From NCBI GenBank assembly GCA_963578625.1, contig CAUZEO010000138.1, positions 1 to 12,806 on the forward strand: 12,806 bases of DNA. The letters run 5' to 3'. Below are positions 6,670 to 12,806 of this stretch, one piece after another. This DNA comes from CAUZEO01 sp963578625 (GTDB lineage: Bacteria; Verrucomicrobiota; Kiritimatiellia; SLOV01). How positions within the stretch are numbered: position 1 is the first letter of the stretch; the number at the start of each line of letters is the position of its first letter. The notes under the pieces were generated by a model, which was not told the DNA's origin, did not search any database, and saw only the letters and a program-made list of their open reading frames with translations. The position numbers and the translations under genes were made by a program.

Positions 6670-8457
6670 CTATGTCCGCCCGAACTTCCGGTCCAACTCT
6701 CTGAATCCCATGAAAATGATGGTTGGACGGCCGTGAGGGCAGGTATATGGCATCTCGGATTTTGCGAGATCCAGAATAAGCTGCTCCAGCTCTTTTACCT
6801 TCAATGATCGATTTCCGGCCGCCGCGGCGCGACATGCGGCCCGTGCGATGGCCTCCTCCAACATGGCTCGCTGCCCCCCCCGTGCTCCGGATTCCTCTAT
6901 CGCCCCCACGATATCCGAGAGAACGGCGGCCGCCGATGCCTGATCCATGCAGGCGGGCATGGCATCCACCATAAAGGTATTTCCGCCAAAGTCGGCGATG
7001 CCGAATCCCATTTCAACGAGCAGCGGCAGGTGAGCTCGAATTCGGTCCGCCTCCTGGGGCGTCGCCTGAACGGACTCGGGTACCAACAACCCCTGGGATC
7101 GAATGCTGCCGTTTGACCGCTCCGCGAGATACGATTCAAAGAGCACCCGCTCATGCGCGGCGTGGGGATCCATGAGGACCAGGCCGCCATCGGTCTCCAA
7201 GACCACGTACAATCCGCCCACCTGGCCAAGTACGCGGCACCAGGCCCACGGCATCTCGCGCTCGCCGTCACTACCCGGAAAACCTCCTGCGGTGATCCCG
7301 GCCCCGGGCGTCGCGCTCTTCCCGCCCGGGAGACTCTCCAACTCCGTCTGCACCGCTACCTTGGGATAGGGAAATGGCTCCAGCGCCGGAATATCCCGTA
7401 TCGCCACGGTTGGTCCGGCCGGCACGGAGGTGATTACCCGGATCTGCTCCGCCATGGCGGACTCGTTTCCAAGCGCAGACTGAATGGCCGCAATGACGCC
7501 GTCGCGCGCTTCCCGGGGCCGCCGGAACCGGATTTCTTTCTTGGTCGGGTGCACGTTGACGTCAATCTGCCCCGCATCCAACTCCAGGAATAGAAACACA
7601 ACGGGGAATCTCGCCTTCGGCAGGGAGTGTTGATACGCCTCACGCAACGCGCTGCCGATAATGGGAGCCGAGGCGGCCCGGCCATTGACGAAAACATACT
7701 GCTCCGACCGGTCGGCCCGGCTCACGCTCGGGCTGCTGACATACCCGGACACCAGGATATCCGAGTCGCGATACTCTACGGGGTGAAGGGAAGACAGAAG
7801 ATCCGCGCTGAAAAGTTCTCGGATTCGGTCCGCGCGCGTTGCATCTCCCGAAAGCTCGTAGAGCGGCCGGTCATCGACAACCAGGTGCATGGCAATGCCT
7901 GGATGAGCCAGCGCATGCACCAGAAACATTTGGCGAAGATGCGAGATCTCGGTCTGCTCGGCTCGCAGAAATTTTCTTCGCGCGGGAACATTGTAAAACA
8001 GGTTTCGAACGGAAATCAGGGTGCCCGGCGGCGTACCCGCTTCACGAACCTGCTGAATCGTACCGCCATGGATTTCGACTTCCGTACCTTCCAGATCCTC
8101 GTGCCGCCGGGTGACCAGCCGAAACCGGGAGACGGCGGAGATTGCGGCGAGAGCCTCCCCTCGAAAACCGAGGGTTTGAATATTCTCGATATCACCCACA
8201 TCTCGAATTTTGCTGGTCGCATGCCGTTCGATGCCCAGCAGCGCATCATCGCGGGACATGCCGATTCCGTTGTCCCGGACGGAGACCAGGCGCTTGCCGC
8301 CCGCGGTTACATCTACGTCGATCGAAGTGGCCTGCGCATCTACCGAATTCTCGATCAGTTCCTTCAGCACGGAGGCGGGCCGCTCGACGACTTCTCCGGC
8401 AGAAATCTTATTTATGACGTGGTCGGTGAGCAGCCGAATGTGTGCTGAGTCGGTCAT
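6670..8457 (-). CDS. mutL: DNA mismatch repair protein MutL (endonuclease type)
   Basis: MutL links mismatch recognition by MutS to strand incision. The 595-residue protein has an N-terminal GHKL ATPase: KELIENSVDA at 32-41 with catalytic Glu33, DNGIGM at 62-67, and TLGFRGEAL at 95-103. The C-terminal domain carries an endonuclease motif DPHAAHERVLFE at 430-441 (family DQHA-x2-E-x4-E, with Q replaced by P), ACR at 541-543 and CPHGRP at 573-578. These metal-site motifs predict a nicking MutL of the kind used without MutH. It starts 8 nt after the stop of the toroid gene. GAGGTGAT lies rather far upstream (about 13 nt), inside that gene's end, so coupled translation is likely. This suggests co-transcription with the envelope operon; no functional link is implied. 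Confidence 0.96.
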   Translation of the reverse strand: MTDSAHIRLLTDHVINKISAGEVVERPASVLKELIENSVDAQATSIDVDVTAGGKRLVSVRDNGIGMSRDDALLGIERHATSKIRDVGDIENIQTLGFRGEALAAISAVSRFRLVTRRHEDLEGTEVEIHGGTIQQVREAGTPPGTLISVRNLFYNVPARRKFLRAEQTEISHLRQMFLVHALAHPGIAMHLVVDDRPLYELSGDATRADRIRELFSADLLSSLHPVEYRDSDILVSGYVSSPSVSRADRSEQYVFVNGRAASAPIIGSALREAYQHSLPKARFPVVFLFLELDAGQIDVNVHPTKKEIRFRRPREARDGVIAAIQSALGNESAMAEQIRVITSVPAGPTVAIRDIPALEPFPYPKVAVQTELESLPGGKSATPGAGITAGGFPGSDGEREMPWAWCRVLGQVGGLYVVLETDGGLVLMDPHAAHERVLFESYLAERSNGSIRSQGLLVPESVQATPQEADRIRAHLPLLVEMGFGIADFGGNTFMVDAMPACMDQASAAAVLSDIVGAIEESGARGGQRAMLEEAIARAACRAAAAGNRSLKVKELEQLILDLAKSEMPYTCPHGRPTIIFMGFRELDRKFGRT

Positions 8458-8465
8458 GGGTGGGC

Positions 8466-9896
8466 TTAGATCACCTCGATCAGATCTTCATCGTCTTTCT
8501 CTTCGATTTCCTCGGCTTCGACGGCTTTTTCCTGGTAGGTCGGCAGCAGCCGATAATAGACTTGGAGGGTTAGCGCCGCCAGGGTTGTGCCGTACACCTT
8601 TCCTTTGGCGGCCTCCCCGCCGGGAGCCGTCCAGCTGCCGTCGGAGTTCTGCGCCTCGGTAAAAACCTTCGCAAACTTATTGTTCCAGTTCTTCCAGTCC
8701 TTTCCATCGTGAAACTTCGCTTGCGTGATGTAATACCAGCCGTACAAGCTGTGCCCACCGCCCTCGTCCCAGTTCAGATCGAATTTGTGCTCCGCGAGAT
8801 ATTTCGCACCCCTCCGACAGGCATCACTATTTGCCTCACCCAGGAGCTGGAGGCACAAAACACCGACCCCCGTCATCCCAATCGATCCATCCCCGCGCGA
8901 CACCGCGTAATCGAAGCGTCCCGAGCTGCCTTGAGCCTGTTTCAGGTCCACCACCGCTTTCCGCAACGCCTGCTTCACGCCGGGCAGGCCGGGGTCGGCA
9001 ATGTAGGCCGCCTTCAGCGCCTGGATCTGCCAACCGGAGACGGACGTATCCCTGCGAGGGCTTTGCCCGTAGTGGTAGTCCCATCCGCCCCCGGGTTGCT
9101 GGCCCGAGACAACCACCTGAATCCCATTTTCCATCGCGGTCCGCAGAGTAGGGATCTGGGTCAGCCCGTACGCTTCGGCCACGGCATAGGTGGCGATCCC
9201 CTGCCCGTACACGTGATTGGAGCCGGTGGAGTTCCAGTTCCCGTCCTCCTTCTGGTTCTCCGTTAACCAGCGGATCGCATTCTCTACGGTAAGTCCGAAC
9301 TTCTCGGAGGTGGGCGTCTCTCCGTGGGCAAGAAACGTGAGCAGCCCAAGACCCGTCATCGCCGCCTGATCACTGTCGCCCCAGGACCCGTCTTCCTTCT
9401 GGTTTTCCTTCAGCCACTGCAGGGCTCGGATTACTCCCGCTTCCGTAAACTGCCCCCACTTTCGAGCATGTTTGTTCAGCGCATCTCTGCGCCCTCCCTC
9501 GCTCCGGCCCTTGTACAGGCCCCGCATGACAAGCGCACTCTGGATATCGTCGATCACGTCCAACGCCGCAAAATCCACACTCGGATCCGGGGTGTCAAAG
9601 TCCTCAACTTCCTCCTCCAGCGCGTCGGTATCGATCGATATATCGGGAGGCGTCATCGCATCGACGATCTGAATTTCCTTCAGCTCCTCGAGCTCCTTCT
9701 TCAACTCCTCAAGATCCGCGGTCTCCGGATCCATAATGATCACTTCAATCTTTGCCTGATGTCCGCTCGTTTTGTAGACAACCAGCTTGACCAACACCAG
9801 GATCACGACCACATGAATGATCACCGAGCCGGTAGGTCCCAGCAACAGCTCCAGAACTTTTCTTCGCCGCCTTCTTCGTGGTGGATTGTCGGTCAT
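8466..9896 (-). CDS. TonB-like membrane anchor fused to a squalene-cyclase-type alpha/alpha-toroid
   Basis: Residues 1-13 are strongly basic (PRRRRRRK). A single membrane helix follows at about 21-40, with Ser24 and His28 in an S-x3-H arrangement, the same as Ser16/His20 of E. coli TonB. After it comes an IEVIIMDPETADLEE segment similar in layout to the TonB sequence after its helix, then an acidic coiled linker to about 145. From about 150 to 452 there are QW-type repeats, Q-x3-G-x-W at 166-172, 215-221, 266-272 and 416-422, with a degenerate one near 322-328. These are typical of terpenoid cyclase/prenyltransferase toroids. No DXDD cyclase motif is seen, so catalysis is doubtful. The tail (459-473) is very acidic. 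Its ATG overlaps the exbD2 stop as ATGA. I infer an energised periplasmic toroid driven by the adjacent ExbB/ExbD proteins. Confidence 0.88.
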   Translation of the reverse strand: MTDNPPRRRRRRKVLELLLGPTGSVIIHVVVILVLVKLVVYKTSGHQAKIEVIIMDPETADLEELKKELEELKEIQIVDAMTPPDISIDTDALEEEVEDFDTPDPSVDFAALDVIDDIQSALVMRGLYKGRSEGGRRDALNKHARKWGQFTEAGVIRALQWLKENQKEDGSWGDSDQAAMTGLGLLTFLAHGETPTSEKFGLTVENAIRWLTENQKEDGNWNSTGSNHVYGQGIATYAVAEAYGLTQIPTLRTAMENGIQVVVSGQQPGGGWDYHYGQSPRRDTSVSGWQIQALKAAYIADPGLPGVKQALRKAVVDLKQAQGSSGRFDYAVSRGDGSIGMTGVGVLCLQLLGEANSDACRRGAKYLAEHKFDLNWDEGGGHSLYGWYYITQAKFHDGKDWKNWNNKFAKVFTEAQNSDGSWTAPGGEAAKGKVYGTTLAALTLQVYYRLLPTYQEKAVEAEEIEEKDDEDLIEVI

Positions 9897-10318
9897 TTCG
9901 CGTCCATGATCGAAAGATTCGTCAACTCATGCTTGGCACAGTAGTTTAATACTTCCACAAGCTGCCCATGTGGCGCGCTCAGTGAACACATGATCAATAC
10001 CGACTGGGTCTTGCTGGCTCTGGCAAGCGTGCCAAGAAAACCGTCCAATTGCCGGCTGTTTACCGGGACACCGTCGAAGGTAAACCCTTCCGCATGCACC
10101 TCAATACGGATGAGCGACGGGGGGTCCACCGGTTTCTCTTTGGGCGGCGCATCGGACGAGGGCGTATATACGTTCAAATGAGCGAAGATCGGAATTGGCT
10201 CTACCGTGGCGACGAAATAAATAAGGAGCAGGAATACCACATCGATCATCGGCGTAATCGGCACTCCGCCGTCGTTTTCGTCAAAGCGCCGCTTTCGATC
10301 TCGTTTTCTTCGCCCCAT
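9893..10318 (-). CDS. exbD: ExbD/TolR-family biopolymer transport protein (second copy)
   Basis: The 141-residue protein has a basic cytoplasmic start (MGRRKRDRKRR), one membrane helix with the ITPMIDVVFLLLIYF signature, and a periplasmic domain. Asp26 matches the proton-carrying Asp25 of E. coli ExbD. ExbD/TolR dimers sit inside an ExbB/TolQ pentamer and convert proton flow into movement of a TonB or TolA partner. The start at 10318 is preferred over an in-frame ATG at 10384, because it lies 5 nt after the stop of the first exbD copy and gives the standard short N-terminus. It overlaps the next gene by 4 nt. The periplasmic domain has a proline-rich insert (SSDAPPKEKPVDPPS) and two cysteines absent from the other copy's corresponding region. 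Confidence 0.92.
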   Translation of the reverse strand: MGRRKRDRKRRFDENDGGVPITPMIDVVFLLLIYFVATVEPIPIFAHLNVYTPSSDAPPKEKPVDPPSLIRIEVHAEGFTFDGVPVNSRQLDGFLGTLARASKTQSVLIMCSLSAPHGQLVEVLNYCAKHELTNLSIMDAK

Positions 10319-10323
10319 AGCCG

Positions 10324-10737
10324 CTACTCGCCCTCCGAAATGATGGCGGCAAATTTGACCTTCCAGATCCCAACGCTCTTGCACACCCCGGTAAGCCGGC
10401 TGATGTGCTCGTGCAGAACAAGGCGGTCACCGCGGATCACAACCGGCACGCCGGTACCATACCGGTTCACCGTTTTCTGCATGATTGCCTGGAAGGTCCG
10501 GGCTGACATCAGGCGCTTGCCAATCTTGATGGTCCCGTCTTCACGAACGTTCACCGTAACCGTCAGTGGATCTTCCTGCCCCACGGCCTGGGCGCTCCTG
10601 GCCCATGCAAGAATCACATTTTCGTCAAACTTGTCTTTCTCCAGATCCATGGTGCAAATAAAGAAAATGATGATCAGAAACACGACGTCGATCATGGGTG
10701 TCATATTGACGCCGGGAAGCGGTTTTTGCTTTCTCAT
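10324..10737 (-). CDS. exbD: ExbD/TolR-family biopolymer transport protein (first copy)
   Basis: The 137-residue protein opens with a short basic segment and the family signature VNMTPMIDVVFLIIIFF; Asp17 is the predicted proton-carrying residue. The periplasmic part ends in VPVVIRGDRLVLHEHI and a short beta segment, as in TolR/ExbD proteins. It lies 30 nt after the exbB stop and 5 nt before the second exbD copy. The two copies share the helix signature but differ strongly in the periplasmic domain, so they probably form a heteromeric stator core rather than being recent duplicates. The ribosome binding site is weak. Confidence 0.93.
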   Translation of the reverse strand: MRKQKPLPGVNMTPMIDVVFLIIIFFICTMDLEKDKFDENVILAWARSAQAVGQEDPLTVTVNVREDGTIKIGKRLMSARTFQAIMQKTVNRYGTGVPVVIRGDRLVLHEHISRLTGVCKSVGIWKVKFAAIISEGE

Positions 10738-10767
10738 GGTCGAGCCTGATCCGTCGCGGACGGATTC

Positions 10768-11562
10768 CTATGCTTCACCCTCTTCGATGATTTCGACATT
10801 CCGCAGAACTTTAATCAGGTCCAGCGTCAATCCTTCCATACCCAGAATGATGTTGGTGGCGCGGTTTCTAAAGAAGTAATAAAATCCGACCGCGGGCACG
10901 GCAATACTCAAGCCCGATGCCGTCGTATACAGGGCCATCGAAATGTCCAATGCCAGCAATCCGGCGCTAGCAGCGCCGGCCCCCAAGGCAATATTGCTGA
11001 ATGCAGAGATCATGCCCACAACGGTTCCGAGAAGTCCCAGCATGGGGGCAATATTTCCGATGAGGTTCAAATAGGCGACCCGCTGCATGAGTCTCTCGCT
11101 TTCCAGGTCCGCCGCTACCGCCACCGTTTCCTGGACGACTTCGAATCCCTCCTCCACATTGGCAAATCCGGTGGAGAGAATGTTCGCAAGGGGTCCCGGC
11201 TCTTGGTTGCAGTGCTCGAGCGCCTTCATGAGATCGCCCTGCTCCATCGCGGTGCGCACGTTGGCAACCAGGGATGGGGGCGAAATCCTCTTTTCCTGGA
11301 TCTGGAGAAACGAGTCGATGGCTAGCCAGGCACCTGTCACGGACACCGCAAGCAGGGCCAGCCACAAAACGAGCCCCGCCACACCTGAATTTTTCAGCAC
11401 GTCAAGAAACCCTATGCCGGCCCCTTCCACGGAAGCTGCCGCGCTCTCGCTGGTTTTCAAGCCCTCAGGCACGGCATTATCCTGCGCCACCGCGGATTCC
11501 GCGCCGCTCCAAAGCAGAAAAACCCCCAGCAACAAAATCAGTATTCGTCCGGCATTCTTCAT
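10768..11562 (-). CDS. exbB: ExbB/TolQ/MotA-family proton channel protein with signal peptide
   Basis: ExbB/TolQ proteins form the pentameric inner-membrane channel of Tol/Ton-type motors. From ATG 11562 (GGGAG 5 nt upstream) the protein has 264 residues. It starts with a signal peptide (RILILLLGVFLLWSG, likely cleaved after AVA at 26). Membrane helices follow near 60-84, 166-192 (with PMLGLLGTVVGMISAF) and 210-232 (MALYTTASGLSIAVPAVGFYY), and between helices 1 and 2 there is a cytoplasmic region. ATG 11586, with GAGGT 7 nt upstream, is a credible alternative adding eight residues. A cleavable signal is absent from E. coli ExbB but is frequent in PVC and Bacteroidota members. The gene lies 88 nt downstream of the TPR gene. 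ExbB, TolQ and other MotA relatives cannot be separated here. Confidence 0.93.
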   Translation of the reverse strand: MKNAGRILILLLGVFLLWSGAESAVAQDNAVPEGLKTSESAAASVEGAGIGFLDVLKNSGVAGLVLWLALLAVSVTGAWLAIDSFLQIQEKRISPPSLVANVRTAMEQGDLMKALEHCNQEPGPLANILSTGFANVEEGFEVVQETVAVAADLESERLMQRVAYLNLIGNIAPMLGLLGTVVGMISAFSNIALGAGAASAGLLALDISMALYTTASGLSIAVPAVGFYYFFRNRATNIILGMEGLTLDLIKVLRNVEIIEEGEA

Positions 11563-11650
11563 TCTTTCTCCCGTTATCTCTTTCATCAGGTTGACCTCTG
11601 CAAATTGTATTCCCGCGCGCCAGATTTGGAGAGCGCCGGCGGCTCGCGAA

Positions 11651-12559
11651 TTATCCGCCTTTCAGCCGCCCCGTCCATTCACTATCCGGAAACTCACTCC
11701 GCAATTCTTCCCGCAGGCCGGCGGCTCGCTCGTCCCGCATTTCATCGAGCGCCGCTGCCGCTTTGAAAAGCGCCTCCGCATTCAGCTCCTGCTCCTTCCG
11801 GAAGAGCTCGGCAGTTCGCAAGTAGTTGATGGCAGCCCGCTCATATTGCTTCTGCTTCATGCGCATGTCTCCCCGCACGATTTGCGCTCTTCCGGCGACC
11901 TGCCGGTTTCTACCCCGTACGGCCTCGTTCAGGTCTTTCGTCAAGGGCTCATATTCGGCCGTTTCCATCAACACACCCCAATACAAAAATCTGACCTCCG
12001 GGTTTCTGAACGCGCCGGCCGGCAACAGCTTGAACGTCGCCAGCGCCTCGTCGACCTTTCCCTGGCGCGAATAGGTCCTGGCAATCATCAGGTTCGCGCG
12101 ATGATCCCACCCAAGACCTTCATACTTTTTAACAAGCGATGCAAATATTTCAAGGGCTTCGTCATGCTTTCTGCTTTTGAGCAACTGGACACCCTGATCG
12201 TACGCCGACGGCCGGTCCGCTTCCGCTCGAACAACCTGGGAGCGGTCGTGCGTCTGGACTCCGGTATCAGTCTGAATCACGAATTGGCCCTGCGCATTGC
12301 GCCGCAATCCCTCCCCCTCCACTTTCCGGTTGTTCTTTAAAACGATAAATGCCGCATCCGAGGAGAACGGTACGATGAATGAGAAAACCGCGAAAAGGAG
12401 GAGACAGCGGGATACGGGATGGGGGATTCGGGGTTCGGGGATTGGGGATTGGGGATTCGGGGTTCGGTCGGGACTGAGCGTGCTGGTTCCGATATGTCTC
12501 GAGGAATCTCTCTTCCTTGAGTCCCCAGGATCGGGCACATAACTACTAAACTTCTTCAT
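11651..12559 (-). CDS. Exported TPR protein with repeat-extended signal peptide
   Basis: The 302-residue product starts MKKFSS at ATG 12559, with GGAG 7 nt upstream; no other ATG, GTG or TTG codon precedes the hydrophobic core except a GTG at codon 8. Residues 29-50 are encoded by heptanucleotide repeats (NPQSPIPEPRIPHP). The hydrophobic core (LLLFAVFSFIVPF, 53-65) follows, with likely cleavage near SSDAA at 70. After it comes a small beta-rich segment (FIVLKNNRKVEGEG to RSQVVRAEADRP, 71-117), then TPR-like helical pairs (YDQGVQLLKSRKHDEALEIF; ANLMIARTYSRQGKVDEALATF; ARAQIVRGDMRMKQKQYERAA region; EALFKAAAALDEM) to about 285. It is first in line before exbB, so a periplasmic partner of the Exb-type motor is a reasonable inference. 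The exact role is unknown. Confidence 0.85.
   Translation of the reverse strand: MKKFSSYVPDPGDSRKRDSSRHIGTSTLSPDRTPNPQSPIPEPRIPHPVSRCLLLFAVFSFIVPFSSDAAFIVLKNNRKVEGEGLRRNAQGQFVIQTDTGVQTHDRSQVVRAEADRPSAYDQGVQLLKSRKHDEALEIFASLVKKYEGLGWDHRANLMIARTYSRQGKVDEALATFKLLPAGAFRNPEVRFLYWGVLMETAEYEPLTKDLNEAVRGRNRQVAGRAQIVRGDMRMKQKQYERAAINYLRTAELFRKEQELNAEALFKAAAALDEMRDERAAGLREELRSEFPDSEWTGRLKGG
12411..12473 (+). repeat. G-rich heptanucleotide array (nine imperfect units) inside the TPR gene
   Basis: Nine consecutive 7-nt units can be laid out from 12411, including GATTCGG, GGTTCGG, GGATTGG, GGATTGG and GGATTCG. Because 7 is not a multiple of 3, the array cycles through the reading frames; on the minus strand it stays open and encodes a proline-rich stretch. 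It resembles the short tandem heptanucleotide repeats described in cyanobacteria (STRR class) in period and composition. Confidence 0.75.
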
Positions 12560-12686
12560 CTGTCGTCTCCGGTTTTTGAACGGTCAAGTCTTCATCCAAC
12601 GTGGTGACATTGTTTTGAAAATTTTCAAGATCGAATATCCAACCCCGAATCCCAATCTCCAATCTCTCTCCTCGTCCCTTGCTCAT
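12546..12686 (-). CDS. Possible 46-residue small ORF bridging the upstream gene and the TPR gene
   Basis: The start ATG overlaps the stop of the upstream gene as ATGA, and the frame ends in TAG TAG, 14 nt inside the TPR gene. Residues 1-24 or so are encoded by heptad-repeat DNA (RLEIGIRGWIFDLENF). The remainder (NNVTTLDEDLTVQKP, then ETTDEEV) is non-repetitive and acidic and looks like ordinary protein. It may be a coupled small protein, the displaced C-terminus of the upstream gene after a repeat insertion with a frame shift, or chance. I recognise no family. Confidence 0.35.
   Translation of the reverse strand: MSKGRGERLEIGIRGWIFDLENFQNNVTTLDEDLTVQKPETTDEEV
12567..12570 (-). promoter_or_regulatory. 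Shine-Dalgarno sequence of the TPR gene
   Basis: GGAG lies 7 nt before ATG 12559 on the minus strand. It decides the start in favour of MKKFSS, upstream of the repeat-derived codons, and overlaps the end of the small ORF 12546-12686. Confidence 0.55.
12630..12678 (+). repeat. Second heptanucleotide array (seven imperfect units)
   Basis: Units ATCGAAT, ATCCAAC, CCCGAAT, CCCAATC, TCCAATC, TCTCTCC and TCGTCCC follow one another. In composition it grades from the AT-rich type seen at 2086-2120 to the G/C-rich type at 12411-12473. It begins 5 nt after the stop of the truncated gene at the right edge. A 14-bp perfect palindrome (TTGAAAATTTTCAA, 12615-12628) lies next to it. Confidence 0.6.
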
Positions 12687-12806
12687 TCCGCCACCGCGGT
12701 TGCGGGTTCAGGAAGCGCTTTGGAGCGTTCCAGGAGGGCCTGGTTTTTTGTTTCTCGAACCGTGCCCGATTCTTCATCGGTATCCCAGTGCTCGAAGAAT
12801 CTGTCG
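12683..12806 (-). CDS. C-terminal 40 residues of an unidentified protein (start outside window)
   Basis: The frame enters from the right edge and ends at TGA 12685-12683. It reads DRFFEHWDTDEESG, then TVRETKNQALLERSKALP and a short alanine/proline-rich tail. Codon use is like that of its neighbours and the charged helical character is protein-like. It is on the same strand as the TPR/exbB operon and ends just before the small ORF, so it is probably part of the same transcription unit. Too little is visible to assign a family. Confidence 0.55.
   Translation of the reverse strand, partial: DRFFEHWDTDEESGTVRETKNQALLERSKALPEPATAVAE

Noticed and set aside
7627..8448. Plus-strand open frame of 273 codons opposite mutL
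   Set aside because: MutL on the other strand has all its ATPase motifs; the antisense product shows no recognisable domain.
8466..9896. Functional squalene/hopene cyclase
   Set aside because: Although QW-type repeats are present, I see no DXDD catalytic motif, and the protein is shorter than cyclases and has a TonB-like membrane anchor.
11087..12340. Plus-strand open frame of 417 codons opposite exbB and the TPR gene
   Set aside because: It is antisense to two well-supported genes, its translation is serine/proline/arginine-rich without domains, and it crosses their intergenic gap.
12411..12678. CRISPR array
   Set aside because: The units are 7 nt, contiguous and imperfect, with no spacers and no cas genes nearby.

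Overview
The window is about 12.8 kb of GC-rich bacterial chromosome. It most likely comes from the PVC superphylum, on the Verrucomicrobiota / Kiritimatiellota / Lentisphaerota side. The best pointers are a very long GreA (about 727 residues, the enlarged form I associate with Chlamydiae and relatives), an ExbB with its own signal peptide, and two dispersed repeat types, a GC-rich palindrome and heptanucleotide arrays, that I associate with such genomes. This placement rests on recalled family traits, not on a search.

Layout. Nearly everything is on the minus strand. From left to right: the N-terminal 690 codons of a large secreted lipoprotein cut by the window edge (1-2070); a repeat-filled gap (2071-2198); a GtrA-family membrane protein (2199-2765); a perfect 28-bp palindrome (2836-2863); the long greA (2893-5076); a 395-bp gap holding an inverted pair of palindromic repeats; the only plus-strand gene, an RluA-type pseudouridine synthase (5478-6308); infA (6323-6550), convergent with it; mutL (6670-8457); then a tightly packed envelope operon read right to left.

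The envelope operon is the notable part. In transcription order it encodes a possible 46-residue small ORF, an exported TPR protein, an ExbB/TolQ proton-channel protein, two ExbD/TolR proteins in tandem, and a protein whose N-terminus looks like TonB (basic cytoplasmic start, one membrane helix with the S-x3-H signature, acidic linker). Where TonB would have its C-terminal domain, this protein has a squalene-cyclase/prenyltransferase-like alpha/alpha-toroid with Q-x3-G-x-W repeats. ExbD2 and this protein overlap by 4 nt, and mutL follows 8 nt later. I infer a proton-motive-force-driven motor that moves or loads a periplasmic toroid domain, with the TPR protein as a likely periplasmic partner. 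The target is unknown.

A second theme is repeats entering the N-terminal regions of signal peptides. Both the TPR protein and the lipoprotein have a good ribosome binding site and start codon, then repeat-derived codons, and only then the hydrophobic core of the signal peptide.
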